Made by a program: the position numbers and the translations under genes. A DNA stretch of 64,000 nt, from assembly GCA_022844485.1 (NCBI GenBank), contig JALHLQ010000004.1:1-64000 (forward strand), given 5' to 3'. The notes below the pieces were generated by a model, which saw only the letters and a program-made list of their open reading frames with translations, searched no databases and was not told where the DNA came from. Each line of letters starts with the position of its first letter. Positions within the stretch are counted from its first letter, which is position 1. The stretch is from Xanthobacteraceae bacterium. Its GTDB lineage: Bacteria > Pseudomonadota > Alphaproteobacteria > Rhizobiales > Xanthobacteraceae. Below are positions 15,326 to 23,553 of this stretch, one piece after another.

Positions 15326-16168
15326 CTACAGCATCGCCAGCGGCACGGGCTTCTTCGGCGGCGGGAAAGCGTTGTCGAGCGCGGCGAAGTCGTCATGCGT
15401 GAGCAGCAGGTCGAGCGCTGCGACGTTCTCGTCGACATGGGCGAGCGTCGTCGCCTTGGGGATGACTATCACGTCGTCGTGCCGCATCAGCCAGGCGAGC
15501 GCGACCTGCGCCGGGGTGGCGCGGTGGCGGGCGGCCACCTCGCGCAAGGCCGCGTGGCCGAGCAGGCGGCCCTGCTCGATCGGCGAATAGGCCATCACCG
15601 GAATCTTGCGCTGACGGCACCAGGGCATCAGGTCGAACTCGATGCCGCGGCGGGTCAGGTTATAAAGCACCTGGTTGGTCGCGGCGGTGTTGCCGTCCGG
15701 CGTCTTCCACAGTTCGCCCATATCGGAAATGTCGAAATTGCTCACACCCCAGTCGACGATCTTGCCGGCCTCGCATAATCCGACGAAGGCCGCGATCGTC
15801 TCCTCCAGCGGCACGTCGCCGCGCCAGTGCAGCAGGTAAAGGTCGATGCGGTCGGTCTTGAGCCGCTTCAGGCTGCGCTCGCAAGCGGCGACCGTGTCGC
15901 GCCGGCCGGCGTTCTCCGGCAGTACCTTGCTGACGATGAACATCTCGGCACGCCGCTTGCCGACCGCTTCGGCGACGATGCGCTCGGCCTCGCCGTTGCC
16001 GTACATCTCGGCGGTGTCGATCAGTGTGACGCCGCGCTCGATGCCGTGGCGCAGCGCCGCCACCTCGGCCAGGCGTCGCCGCGCATCCTCGCCCATGCGC
16101 CAGGTGCCCAGCCCGAAGGTCGGGATCTTGGTGCCGGAGGGCAGGGCGGTGTAGGGGATGGCGCTCAA
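15326..16168 (-). CDS. Aldo/keto reductase
   Basis: NADPH-dependent carbonyl reductase of the AKR superfamily, 280 residues, full length. The catalytic tetrad is intact: D51 and Y56 (DTAEMYGNGE), K81 (VSKVLPEN) and H114 (LLHWRG). The cofactor-binding C-terminal segment is visible as VIPKATTLAHVDENVAAL. It starts 9 bp after the extradiol dioxygenase stop and precedes the DUF1932 gene by 51 bp. Substrate unknown. Confidence 0.92.
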   Translation of the reverse strand: MSAIPYTALPSGTKIPTFGLGTWRMGEDARRRLAEVAALRHGIERGVTLIDTAEMYGNGEAERIVAEAVGKRRAEMFIVSKVLPENAGRRDTVAACERSLKRLKTDRIDLYLLHWRGDVPLEETIAAFVGLCEAGKIVDWGVSNFDISDMGELWKTPDGNTAATNQVLYNLTRRGIEFDLMPWCRQRKIPVMAYSPIEQGRLLGHAALREVAARHRATPAQVALAWLMRHDDVIVIPKATTLAHVDENVAALDLLLTHDDFAALDNAFPPPKKPVPLAML

Positions 16169-16177
16169 CGCGATGTC

Positions 16178-17137
16178 CTACTTGTGCTTCACCGCCGGTG
16201 TTCCGTGCGTGTGGAACGACTCGATGGTCTTCAGTCCCCAAGCCTGGCCCTTGCGCCGCTCTTCCTCGGTCCAGGTGATAGGCTTCCAGTCGGGCGCCAG
16301 GATGAGGCGCGCGCCGGCGTTGGCAACCTCGACGCGGTTGCCGCCCGGCTCGTAGACATAAAGAAAGAACGTCTGCTGGATCGCGTGCTTGTGCGGGCCG
16401 GTCTCGATGAAGACGCCGTTTTCCAGGAAGACGTCGGCGGCGAGCAACACCTCCTCGCGCGAATTGAGCGCGTAAGTGACGTGGTGGAAGCGGCCGCGCG
16501 CGCCGGTGTGGTCGCGCGTATAGGCGAAGTCGTAGCTCTTGTTGGTGGCGGTGAACCAGATGCCGGCTTCGCTGCCATCGTTGAGCACAATGCGCTCGGT
16601 GAGGCGGAAGCCGAGATAGTCCTCGAAGAATTTGCGGCAGGCGGAGATGTCGGCGGCGAGCCCGTTCCAATGATCGAGCCGGCGCACGTTGCAGCCGCGC
16701 CCGGGGAAACGCTGGGCCTGGTTCTTCAAGGAGGGTTTGAGCTCCGGCGGCGCCTCGTACCACTCGGTGTCGTAATAGAGCTCGATGACATGGCCGTCCG
16801 GATCCTTGCAGACGAAGGTCTTGCCGTGGCCGAGATCGCCATCGGTCCAGCCGACGTCAAAGCTGGAGCCCTTGAGCGCGGCGGCGCGGCGCTCGAGCGC
16901 CTGCGGCGAGCGCGTCCGGTAGGCTACGTGCGCCATGCCGTTGGTCTTGGCGGCGGTGAGCTTAAGCGAATAGCGCTCATAGTCGTCATAGGCGCGCAGA
17001 TAAATGCTGTCGCCCTTTTCGCCGCTCATGGTCATGCCCATGACGTCGATGAAGAAGCGTGCGCTCTTGTCGAATTCCGGCGTCAGCAGCTCGAGATGGC
17101 CGAGATGGGCGATATCGAGGATCGGTTCGGCTTGCAT
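16178..17137 (-). CDS. Type I extradiol ring-cleavage dioxygenase (VOC superfamily)
   Basis: Fe(II)-dependent dioxygenase, 319 residues, of the catechol-2,3-dioxygenase class with two VOC domains. The C-terminal catalytic module keeps the expected ligands: H156 (RLDHWNGL), H219 (GRFHHVTYAL) and E270 (GGNRVEV), with the conserved Tyr in LYVYEPGG. Known relatives open catechols next to the diol. It is encoded with an aldo/keto reductase and a dehydrogenase, and GalB- and CHA-aldolase-like genes lie 6-8 kb away. The actual catechol is unknown. Confidence 0.88.
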   Translation of the reverse strand: MQAEPILDIAHLGHLELLTPEFDKSARFFIDVMGMTMSGEKGDSIYLRAYDDYERYSLKLTAAKTNGMAHVAYRTRSPQALERRAAALKGSSFDVGWTDGDLGHGKTFVCKDPDGHVIELYYDTEWYEAPPELKPSLKNQAQRFPGRGCNVRRLDHWNGLAADISACRKFFEDYLGFRLTERIVLNDGSEAGIWFTATNKSYDFAYTRDHTGARGRFHHVTYALNSREEVLLAADVFLENGVFIETGPHKHAIQQTFFLYVYEPGGNRVEVANAGARLILAPDWKPITWTEEERRKGQAWGLKTIESFHTHGTPAVKHK

Positions 17138-17164
17138 CGCTGTCCTTTTTCTTCTTTCGCGTTC

Positions 17165-17881
17165 TTAATTCTGCCGGGCGGGGCGGGCGAAGACCAGCAC
17201 CTGGTTGTTGGCCGGCATGTCGATGGTTTCGGCGAGCGCCAGGCCGCCCGCGGCGGCGAGTGCCGCCAAATCGCGGACGTCGCGCAGGCCCCAGGCCGGG
17301 TTTTGCGCCCTCAGGCTGGCGTCGAAGGCGGCGTTGCTCGGCGCGGTGTGCGTACCGTCGCGCATGAAGGGACCGTAGACAAACAGCTTCCCGTCCGCCG
17401 TGAGGAGGCGCGCGGCGCCGGAGATCAGGTTCTGCGCCACGATCCAGGGCGAGATGTGCAGTACGTTGAAGCACAGCATCGCCGTCAGCGGCCCGCCGGG
17501 GCTCCAGCGCCAGGCCGGATCGGTCAGGTCGATGCGCTGCGGCGCGCGCAAGTTGTCGCAGGCCGCCTGCCGCCGCCAGGCGGCGATGCTGGAAAGGTGC
17601 GAGTCGAAAATGTCGCTCGGCCACCAGGTGAGCTGCGGCGCCCACCCGGCATAAGTGGCGATGTGCTGCCCGGTGCCGCTGCCGATCTCCAGCACGTCCC
17701 CGCTGTGCAGTGCGAGGAACCCTTTAAGCGCATCCCAGATCGGCGCGTGATTGCGGTGGAAGGCCGGCGCATCCAGCCGCCCGTCGGGCGCCGGCGGCGC
17801 CGTTCCCGACTTTCCGTATTCGACGACGAATTGGGCCATTGGTTGCGCGCGGTCGCGGTTGACGCGGGGGTCATTAGGCAC
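17165..17881 (-). CDS. DUF938 class I SAM-dependent methyltransferase-like protein
   Basis: 238 residues from GTG 17881; an in-frame ATG at 17839 is an alternative. The family start is recognisable (RLDAPAFHRNHAPIWDAL), as is SAM motif I (DVLEIGSGTGQHIATYA), with LTAMLCFNVLHISPW at the usual post-II position. Function unknown. It is the first gene of the minus-strand set leading to the extradiol dioxygenase (27-bp gap), so it may be co-expressed with the catabolic genes. Confidence 0.85.
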   Translation of the reverse strand: MPNDPRVNRDRAQPMAQFVVEYGKSGTAPPAPDGRLDAPAFHRNHAPIWDALKGFLALHSGDVLEIGSGTGQHIATYAGWAPQLTWWPSDIFDSHLSSIAAWRRQAACDNLRAPQRIDLTDPAWRWSPGGPLTAMLCFNVLHISPWIVAQNLISGAARLLTADGKLFVYGPFMRDGTHTAPSNAAFDASLRAQNPAWGLRDVRDLAALAAAGGLALAETIDMPANNQVLVFARPARQN

Positions 17882-18092
17882 GCCCGCCGGGCGCGGTCAA
17901 AGGGCAAATTTCGTCGGCCGCGTGCCTGTCTGGCGGGGATGAACCGCCGCCTCTTCGTTGTTTTTGAAGGGCCGATCGTGCAAGATCGTGGGCAAAGGCG
18001 GAACACGGGCGGCCTGCCCGCAACGTGGACCGCCATGAGCCGGCCAATCAGAAGCCGGCCAGGAGCTGGAACACAAAGGGAGGACTATTGTG

Positions 18093-19103
18093 ATGCGCAA
18101 GCTCGCTCTGACGGCGTTCGCCGCCGTCTGCATGCTGCCGGTCGCGGCCAATGCCCAGACCAAGGTTGTCATCGGCATACCGACGTCGCCGCCCAATATC
18201 GTCCATATGCCGGCGATCGTCGCGAAGGATCTCGGCCTCTACAAGAAAGCCGGCCTCGACGTCGAAATCGTTTCACTGGGCGACGGCGTGAAGGTCTACC
18301 GCGCGCTGCTCGCCGGCAATATCGACATGGGGCTGACGCCCGGCGCGCCGACGATCATCGGCCGTTCCAACGGCGCGCTGGTCAAGGCGGTCTCCGCCAA
18401 CCTGCCCAAGCTTGAAGCGTCGCTGATCGTCCGCCAGGACGTGGTCAAGACGATGGCCGACCTCAAGGGCAAGCGCATCGGCATCCAGGAGCCGGGCGGC
18501 TTTGCGGACATCTTGAGCCGCGGCGTGTTGCGCGCGGCCAAGATCGATCCCAAGGACGTCAACTTCGTTAGCATCGCCAGCGAGGACGTGCCGGCGCTGG
18601 TCGCCAACCAGGTCGACACCGCCATCCTGCACGTCGAGCAGGAAATGCTGGCCAAGAGCAAGGTGCCGAACCTGCACGCGGTCGCGCGCATGTGGGAGCT
18701 GCAGCCGAAGACGCTCTATACTTTCCTGTCGACGACCGAAAAGACGATCAAGGAAAAGCCCGCGATGGTGCAGGCGTTCGTCAGTGCCAACATTGAAGCG
18801 ACGCGCATCATCTATACCGACAAGGCGAAGGTCATGCCGATCTTCGTGAAGCATACCGGTTATCCGGAAAAGATCCTGTCCGATACCTACGACTTCATGG
18901 TCAAGGCATGCATCTGGGACGCCAATAGCGGCCTTGGCCCGGAGCGGGTCAACTTCACCGCAGACTTGATGACCAAGGTCGGCAACATCAAGGAAGGCAA
19001 GACGCCGAAATACGAAGACATCGTCGACACGACGTTTTCGAAAAAGGCGATCGAACAGCTCGGCGAATGGAAAGGCCCGGTCTGCCCGACCGCGGCCTTC
19101 TAA
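18093..19103 (+). CDS. ABC transporter substrate-binding protein, NMT1/THI5-like
   Basis: Periplasmic binding protein, 336 residues. The ribosome site AAAGGGAGGA precedes both GTG 18090 and ATG 18093; ATG is preferred. Signal peptide MRKLALTAFAAVCMLPVAANAQ, then IGIPTSPPNIVHMPAIVAKDLGLYKKAGLDVEIVSLGDG and YRALLAGNIDMGLTPGAP, typical of NMT1/ThiY-type binding proteins. An 80-bp gap with a large hairpin separates it from the permease gene. Ligand unknown. No ATPase gene follows. Confidence 0.88.
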   Translation: MRKLALTAFAAVCMLPVAANAQTKVVIGIPTSPPNIVHMPAIVAKDLGLYKKAGLDVEIVSLGDGVKVYRALLAGNIDMGLTPGAPTIIGRSNGALVKAVSANLPKLEASLIVRQDVVKTMADLKGKRIGIQEPGGFADILSRGVLRAAKIDPKDVNFVSIASEDVPALVANQVDTAILHVEQEMLAKSKVPNLHAVARMWELQPKTLYTFLSTTEKTIKEKPAMVQAFVSANIEATRIIYTDKAKVMPIFVKHTGYPEKILSDTYDFMVKACIWDANSGLGPERVNFTADLMTKVGNIKEGKTPKYEDIVDTTFSKKAIEQLGEWKGPVCPTAAF

Positions 19104-19124
19104 TTTGAGCTAGCCTGAAACTCC

Positions 19125-19154
19125 GCGGGCGCCGCCTCAAGGGGTGGCGCCCGC
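19125..19154 (+). other. Intercistronic hairpin between binding protein and permease
   Basis: GCGGGCGCC and GGCGCCCGC form a perfect 9-bp stem around a 12-base loop with no U-run. Such structures commonly keep the binding-protein message in excess of the permease message. Confidence 0.55.
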
Positions 19155-19183
19155 CGCACTACAGAAGGCCAGCCAGGGGAGAT

Positions 19184-20017
19184 ATGATGAGCGTTGCCAA
19201 TCAAGCCCATAGCGTTGCCCTCACCGACGGCGCGCCGCGCGCTGCGGCTGTTAAGGGACCGTGGTGGGACCGGCCTGCGCTGTTCCGCTACGGCTTCGTG
19301 GTGCTGATCCTGATCGTCTGGGAAATCATCGGGCCCTTCATCAACCCGATCTTCTTCACTTATCCGACCAAGATCGCCGCCGCCTTCTACGAAACGACCG
19401 TCTCGGGCGAGCTGCCCTACTTCCTCGCGCAAAGCCTGGAGGTGATGTTTTACGGACTGAGCGTCGCGCTCATCGTCGGCATCCCGCTCGGCATCGCCAT
19501 GGCGCGTATCCGCTGGCTCGACTGGGCGCTCGACCTGCCGATCAACGCGCTCTACGCGACGCCGCTGGTCGCGGTGGTGCCGCTGCTGGTGCTGTGGTTC
19601 GGCATCTATCTGAAGGCGAAGATCATCGTCGTCTTCCTGTTCGCCGTCTTCCCGGTCCTGATCAACACCTATCAGGGCGTGCGCGAGTGCGACAAGAACA
19701 TGCTCGAGGTCGCGCGCTCCTTCCGCTCTACGGAGTGGCGGGTATGGCAGGACGTGCTGCTGCCCTTCGCGGTGCCCTACATCATCGCCGGCATCCGGCT
19801 CGCCATCGGCCGTGGCTTGATCGGCATGATCATCGCCGAGTTCTACACCACGATCTCGGGGCTCGGCTTCATGATCACGCGCTATGCCAACTTGTTCGAG
19901 ATGGATAAGACCTTCGTGCCGGTGATCGTGCTAATGGCGCTCGGCGTTTCGTTGACCTCGATGCTGAAATGGGTCGGCCGCCGCATCGCGCCCTGGAGCA
20001 GCGCCAACCGCGGCTAG
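19184..20017 (+). CDS. ABC transporter permease, SsuC/TauC family
   Basis: Inner-membrane permease, 277 residues. An N-terminal cytoplasmic arm of about 35 residues precedes six predicted helices (YGFVVLILIVWEIIGPFI; LEVMFYGLSVALIVGIPLGIAMA; NALYATPLVAVVPLLVLWFG). The EAA loop reads MLEVARSFRSTEWRVWQDVLLPFAVPYIIAGIR. It pairs with the binding protein just upstream. No ATPase is encoded in this unit, so it must use one from elsewhere, possibly the one at 10.7-11.5 kb. Confidence 0.9.
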   Translation: MMSVANQAHSVALTDGAPRAAAVKGPWWDRPALFRYGFVVLILIVWEIIGPFINPIFFTYPTKIAAAFYETTVSGELPYFLAQSLEVMFYGLSVALIVGIPLGIAMARIRWLDWALDLPINALYATPLVAVVPLLVLWFGIYLKAKIIVVFLFAVFPVLINTYQGVRECDKNMLEVARSFRSTEWRVWQDVLLPFAVPYIIAGIRLAIGRGLIGMIIAEFYTTISGLGFMITRYANLFEMDKTFVPVIVLMALGVSLTSMLKWVGRRIAPWSSANRG

Positions 20018-20060
20018 ATTTGCTCGCGGAACCATGGTTGCGCTCATGTCTTAGTAAGGC

Positions 20061-20525
20061 ATGGCACCGCCCAAACTCGTCAAAGATGCCGAAAAGATCA
20101 AGGATAGCGCCGTCCAGATGAAGGACAGCGCCGTCCGTATGGAGCGCGAAACGGCGCGCATGGAGGACAGCGCCGACCGGCGCACCGAACTGTCCGCCGA
20201 CCGCACCGTCTTTGCCGCCGAACGGACCTATGCCGCCTGGGTGCGCACCGGGCTCGTGGCGATGGCGAGCGGGCTGGGCGTCAAGCCCTTGCTGTTCGGC
20301 GTGGTGCACGACTGGCTCATCGCCGTCACCGGCAGCGTGCTCATCCTGTTCAGCGTCTTTTGCTACGGCGCCGCCGTCTGGCGCAATCTTGACCCCGGAC
20401 CGCCGCCGCCGGTGCCGGACGCCAAGCGCATGCACCCGGCGCTGCTGGTGCTCATCAACGGCTTTCTCATTGTCGTCGCGCTTGCCGCCTTGGTGAGCAT
20501 CAATCTTGGCCATCCGGCCGGCTGA
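20061..20525 (+). CDS. DUF202 (YidH-type) membrane protein with coiled-coil N-terminus
   Basis: 154 residues. Residues 1-45 are charged and repetitive (KDSAVQMKDSAVRMERET), predicting a short coiled coil. The DUF202 core follows: ADRTVFAAERTYAAWVRTGLVAMASGLGV, then three hydrophobic helices. Function unknown; related proteins are small inner-membrane proteins. The next small membrane gene overlaps its 3' end by about 20 bp. Confidence 0.85.
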   Translation: MAPPKLVKDAEKIKDSAVQMKDSAVRMERETARMEDSADRRTELSADRTVFAAERTYAAWVRTGLVAMASGLGVKPLLFGVVHDWLIAVTGSVLILFSVFCYGAAVWRNLDPGPPPPVPDAKRMHPALLVLINGFLIVVALAALVSINLGHPAG

Positions 20526-20724
20526 CTGCCACAAACTCGCGAAAGCATCGCTCGTCACCGGGCTCGTCTCCATGGCGATCCTGGCGATCGCGCTGTTTGC
20601 GATCTGCATCGGCAAGCTCGCCGGCATATGGCGCTGGATCTATGTGGTGAGCGCCGTCGCGGCGCTCTATTTCAACTTCGTGGCGCTGGTCGTGCAGGCC
20701 TTCCTGAAAGTGCCAGTATTCTAA
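20506..20724 (+). CDS. Small two-helix membrane protein
   Basis: 72 residues if read from TTG 20506, overlapping the DUF202 gene; an in-frame ATG at 20572 would leave a 50-residue product. It has two hydrophobic segments, SLVTGLVSMAILAIALFAICI and WIYVVSAVAALYFNFVALVVQAFL. No family is recognised. The overlap and shared membrane character suggest it is co-translated with the DUF202 protein. The start is uncertain. Confidence 0.5.
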   Translation: MAIRPADCHKLAKASLVTGLVSMAILAIALFAICIGKLAGIWRWIYVVSAVAALYFNFVALVVQAFLKVPVF

Positions 20725-20874
20725 GCGCTGGCGCCGACCGGCTCGGAGCCGGCCTTCCTGACCGCGCAGAGCGCTCTGCTCACGATCTTTATCATATTGG
20801 GCGCGGCAGCGGTGATCCGCTTCCATCCTGCCGCCCGCTCGCCGCCTGAGTACACTCACCTAGCTCAAAAACGA

Positions 20875-20903
20875 GGAAGCCGCCGTCGCCGGCGGCTTCC
20901 TTT
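20875..20903. terminator. Rho-independent terminator
   Basis: Perfect 10-bp stem GGAAGCCGCC / GGCGGCTTCC with a 6-base loop, followed by TTT. It ends the DUF202 unit and faces the convergent pilin gene. Confidence 0.75.
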
Positions 20904-20925
20904 ACCAGCCCACGCAGGGGACCGG

Positions 20926-21087
20926 TTATTTCAGCTGGGTCGAGATGCTGTCGAATTTGGTGTTTAGCTTGCTGCCCAGCGTGTTCACGACCGCGATGAT
21001 GGCGACCGAGATGCCGGCGGCGATGAGACCGTATTCGATAGCGGTTGCGCCCGACTCATTCTTGAGAAAAGCGACGATCTTGGACAT
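20926..21087 (-). CDS. flp: Flp/Fap-type class IVb pilin
   Basis: 53-residue structural pilin precursor, MSKIVAFLKNESGATAIEYG and onward, from ATG 21087 with GGAG about 10 bp upstream. It has the short basic leader, the prepilin-peptidase site with Gly followed by ATAIEY (Glu5 and Tyr6 of the mature pilin), and the hydrophobic helix GLIAAGISVAIIAVV; the C-terminus is short and polar. Length and motif match Flp pilins of tight-adherence (tad) pili exactly. No cpa/tad assembly gene lies nearby, so it is an orphan pilin that must rely on machinery elsewhere. Confidence 0.93.
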   Translation of the reverse strand: MSKIVAFLKNESGATAIEYGLIAAGISVAIIAVVNTLGSKLNTKFDSISTQLK

Positions 21088-21426
21088 GTGACACACTCCA
21101 CGAGGACGAATGCGTGGACGATATGGCCATGGCGTTAAAAATATCTTCTGTGTAACCGCGCTAATTTATGAATTAAAACTTGTCCGAACGCGTACAAAAC
21201 TTCGCGGCCCGGTATAAATCTTGTGCAGGTTGTATGACAGGCGTCGCGACATCGCTGCGCGGCCCACAAAATATCGGCATTCAAAGAGTATCTAATTCGC
21301 TGCGCCGCAATGACGCGGCCCGCGGCGCCGCGGCCTTTAACCCTCTGTTACCGATATTGAAATTAATCCGGCGAGGGTGGGAAACGAAAAGCGTCCGCCG
21401 GCGGGGCGACCTCTGCCGCTCGTCGG
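21088..21426. other. Non-coding stretch between flp and the FixK-box gene
   Basis: This carries the divergent regulatory regions of flp and the DUF6455-like gene. The part next to flp is AT-rich (TTAAAAATATC, TTTATGAATTAAAAC) and is probably the flp promoter. A 103-codon reading frame spans 21180-21491 but has no ribosome site and no recognisable protein, so I do not call it. Confidence 0.5.
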
Positions 21427-21440
21427 TTGATAAAGATCAA
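21427..21440 (+). promoter_or_regulatory. FixK/FNR-type box (anaerobox)
   Basis: TTGATAAAGATCAA matches the TTGAT-N4-ATCAA consensus of FNR/FixK regulators at all ten defined positions. It lies 47 bp before the ATG at 21488, consistent with activation of that gene under low oxygen. Confidence 0.85.
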
Positions 21441-21487
21441 TGCAATTTTGGCCGGTTGGGCGAGCTTTCTCCGCAACGGAGGAGACC

Positions 21488-21934
21488 ATGACCGCTCATC
21501 CCGCCCAGCAGCAGCATTACCCGCGCCTCGAAGCTATTCTGGACGCGGTCGCACATTGGATCACAAAATACCGCCAGGCCGTCGACGCGCAGGATGAGTT
21601 CCAGCAATGCGGTCGCGATGAAGTGGCGCGCATTGCGCACGATCTCGGCGTAACGCCCGACCAACTCGCCGAGGTCGCCGGCAAAGGGCCGGACTCTGCC
21701 GCGCTGCTGGGAAAGATGCTTGTCGCCCTCGGGGTCGATGCCAAGCGGGTGGCGGACGGAGAGCCGGGCGTGATGCGCGACCTGCAACGCCTCTGCGCTT
21801 CCTGCGCGACCCGCCAGCGGTGTCTTCATGAATTCGCGGCCGGCACCGCCGCCGAGCACTACCATGAGTTCTGCCCGAACGCATACACGCTGGATGCGCT
21901 GCTTCAGGAGCAGCGGCAAGAGCAGAAGCATTAA
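21488..21934 (+). CDS. Small Cys-containing protein, DUF6455-like, FixK-controlled
   Basis: 148 residues from ATG 21488 (ACGGAGGAGA just upstream). The N-terminal half is helical, with a RDEVARIAHDLGVTPDQLAEVAGKG segment. The C-terminal half has CASCATRQRC and, 18 residues later, FCPNAYTLDAL; the four Cys could bind iron-sulfur, zinc or haem. The pattern resembles DUF6455, whose function is unknown. The perfect FixK/FNR box upstream suggests a role in microaerobic or denitrifying growth. It is convergent with the histidine kinase, overlapping by 4 bp. Confidence 0.7.
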   Translation: MTAHPAQQQHYPRLEAILDAVAHWITKYRQAVDAQDEFQQCGRDEVARIAHDLGVTPDQLAEVAGKGPDSAALLGKMLVALGVDAKRVADGEPGVMRDLQRLCASCATRQRCLHEFAAGTAAEHYHEFCPNAYTLDALLQEQRQEQKH

Positions 21935-23439
21935 CTGCGCCGTTCTCCCGCGGAGAATTCCAGCCGGCAGGTGACGCCTTCCGGGTCGAACCGCAAGGTT
22001 GCAGTGCCGCCGAGTTGCGCCGCGAAGCCTTGCTCGATCAGCCGTGAGCCGAAACCGGTGCGGGCCGGATGCTCTACACTGGGGCCGCCCCGCTCGCGCC
22101 AATGCAGTTCGACTAGACCGTCGGGCAAGGCCGACCATTCGACCACGACATAGCCGCCCGGGCGTGACAGGGCGCCGTACTTTGCTGCATTGGTGGCAAG
22201 CTCATGGATCACCATCGACACCATCACCACGCAACGCGGCGACATTGGTACGGCGGGCCCGCTCTTGCGGATGGCATCGGGGTTGGCGCTTTCGAACGGC
22301 GCCAGTGCCGCGTCGATGACTTCGCCGATGCGCGCACCTTCCCATTTTTTGGCGCTGAGAACGTCATGCGTACGGCCGAGCGAGCCGAGCCGCGCTTCGA
22401 ACTTGCTGCGCGCTTCGGCGTCGGCGCTGCCGCGGAACGTCTGCCCCGATAGCGACTGCACGGTAGCCAAAGTGTTCTTCACACGGTGATTGAGCTCGTT
22501 TATCAGCAGCTCGTGCAGCGCTTCGCCGCGGGCAATTGTGGTTGCCATGCGAATGGCGAAGCCGAGCCCGATGACGAGCATGCCAAGGCCGATGGCGCCG
22601 GTGAGAAAGAAGGAGCGCAGGGCGGGGGCTGACAGCGTGGCCTCGGCGATGCCGGCGGCGGCGATCCAGCCGGTCAATTCGGAGCGGGCGAACGCCGTAA
22701 GCAGCGGCACGCCTTCGAGCGAAACGGTGCGTGCCTGCCCCTCCGGGGCGCTGAACAAGACGGCGAGCAGCGTCGGGGAAGCGCTCTTGCCGATCGTTTG
22801 CTCCGGGTTGGGAACGCGCGCGAAGTTTACGCCCTTCTGGTCGAAGAACGAAATCGTCCAGTCGTCGCTCGCCTTCTGCTGCTCGATAATTTTTTGAAAG
22901 ATCTGCTGCGGCGGATTGAAGGAAAGATCGTAGATCACCTCGCCGTCGCGGAACACCGGCACCGTCACCGTCACGATCGGGCGCCGGGACACCGAACCGA
23001 TAAACAGGGGCGAGAAGGCCGGCTTGCCGGTCTGAAAGACGATGTCGCGCTCCTCGCGCGGAGTCCGCGGCGGCAGCACGGCGTCCGGCGCTTCGCTCGA
23101 ATTGAAAACCTGCCGGCCCGCGCGGTCGCCGATGACAATCGAAGGATGATCCGGGAACTGTGACAGGAAGGCTTGCGCGCGCCTGCGAAAGACGACGAAG
23201 TCGTCACGCGCCAGCGCATCGGAACTCGCCAGCACGGTGAGGCCCGACAGGATACCCTGCATCTCCCGGTCGAGCACGAGTTGAATGCCGCGCGTGAACT
23301 GTACCACGCGGCCGAAGGCTTCGGTCCGGCTTTCCTGATAATGCTGATAGACAATGGCCGCGGAAAATCCGATCAGCGGCAGCAATGTGCCAGCGACCAG
23401 GATCGCCAGGCGGACCGGCAGCGACAAAGAACGACGCAT
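21931..23439 (-). CDS. Membrane sensor histidine kinase, HWE/HisKA_2 family
   Basis: 502 residues. A first transmembrane helix (LAILVAGTLLPLIGFSAAIVY) precedes a periplasmic Cache-like sensor of about 230 residues (QGILSGLTVLASS; VTVTVPVFRDGEVIYDLSF), followed by a second helix (FFLTGAIGLGMLVIGLGFAI). The kinase part has the phospho-acceptor motif ELNHRVKNTLATVQSLSGQT and the HWE features HELATNAAKYGALS and LHWRERGGP. HWE kinases in this class often feed the PhyR-EcfG stress response. No response regulator is adjacent. ATG 23439 is used; the longer frame starts at an unlikely TTG. Confidence 0.9.
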   Translation of the reverse strand: MRRSLSLPVRLAILVAGTLLPLIGFSAAIVYQHYQESRTEAFGRVVQFTRGIQLVLDREMQGILSGLTVLASSDALARDDFVVFRRRAQAFLSQFPDHPSIVIGDRAGRQVFNSSEAPDAVLPPRTPREERDIVFQTGKPAFSPLFIGSVSRRPIVTVTVPVFRDGEVIYDLSFNPPQQIFQKIIEQQKASDDWTISFFDQKGVNFARVPNPEQTIGKSASPTLLAVLFSAPEGQARTVSLEGVPLLTAFARSELTGWIAAAGIAEATLSAPALRSFFLTGAIGLGMLVIGLGFAIRMATTIARGEALHELLINELNHRVKNTLATVQSLSGQTFRGSADAEARSKFEARLGSLGRTHDVLSAKKWEGARIGEVIDAALAPFESANPDAIRKSGPAVPMSPRCVVMVSMVIHELATNAAKYGALSRPGGYVVVEWSALPDGLVELHWRERGGPSVEHPARTGFGSRLIEQGFAAQLGGTATLRFDPEGVTCRLEFSAGERRS

Positions 23440-23450
23440 GAGGTGTTGAA

Positions 23451-23490
23451 ATCCCCGGGGGAATGCATTGTTTCGCAACCATCCCCGGGG
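23451..23490. repeat. Two ATCCCCGGGG direct repeats upstream of the kinase gene
   Basis: Identical 10-mers at 23451-23460 and 23481-23490, exactly 30 bp apart (three helical turns), each containing the palindrome CCCCGGGG. They lie 12-51 bp upstream of the kinase ATG and may be a paired binding site or a leader structure. Confidence 0.5.
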
Positions 23491-23553
23491 AGCAAGCGGT
23501 TCATCGACCGCAGGCGCGTCAGTTACTCAAAATGAGATACGGCCTATAGAAAA

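Noticed and set aside
20028..20060. Possible EcfG promoter (GGAAC) before the DUF202 gene
   Set aside because: The expected CGTT is absent at 16-17 bp; only a GGAAC-like half is present.
21180..21491. 103-codon frame before the DUF6455-like gene
   Set aside because: No ribosome site or recognisable protein, and it runs through the FixK box.
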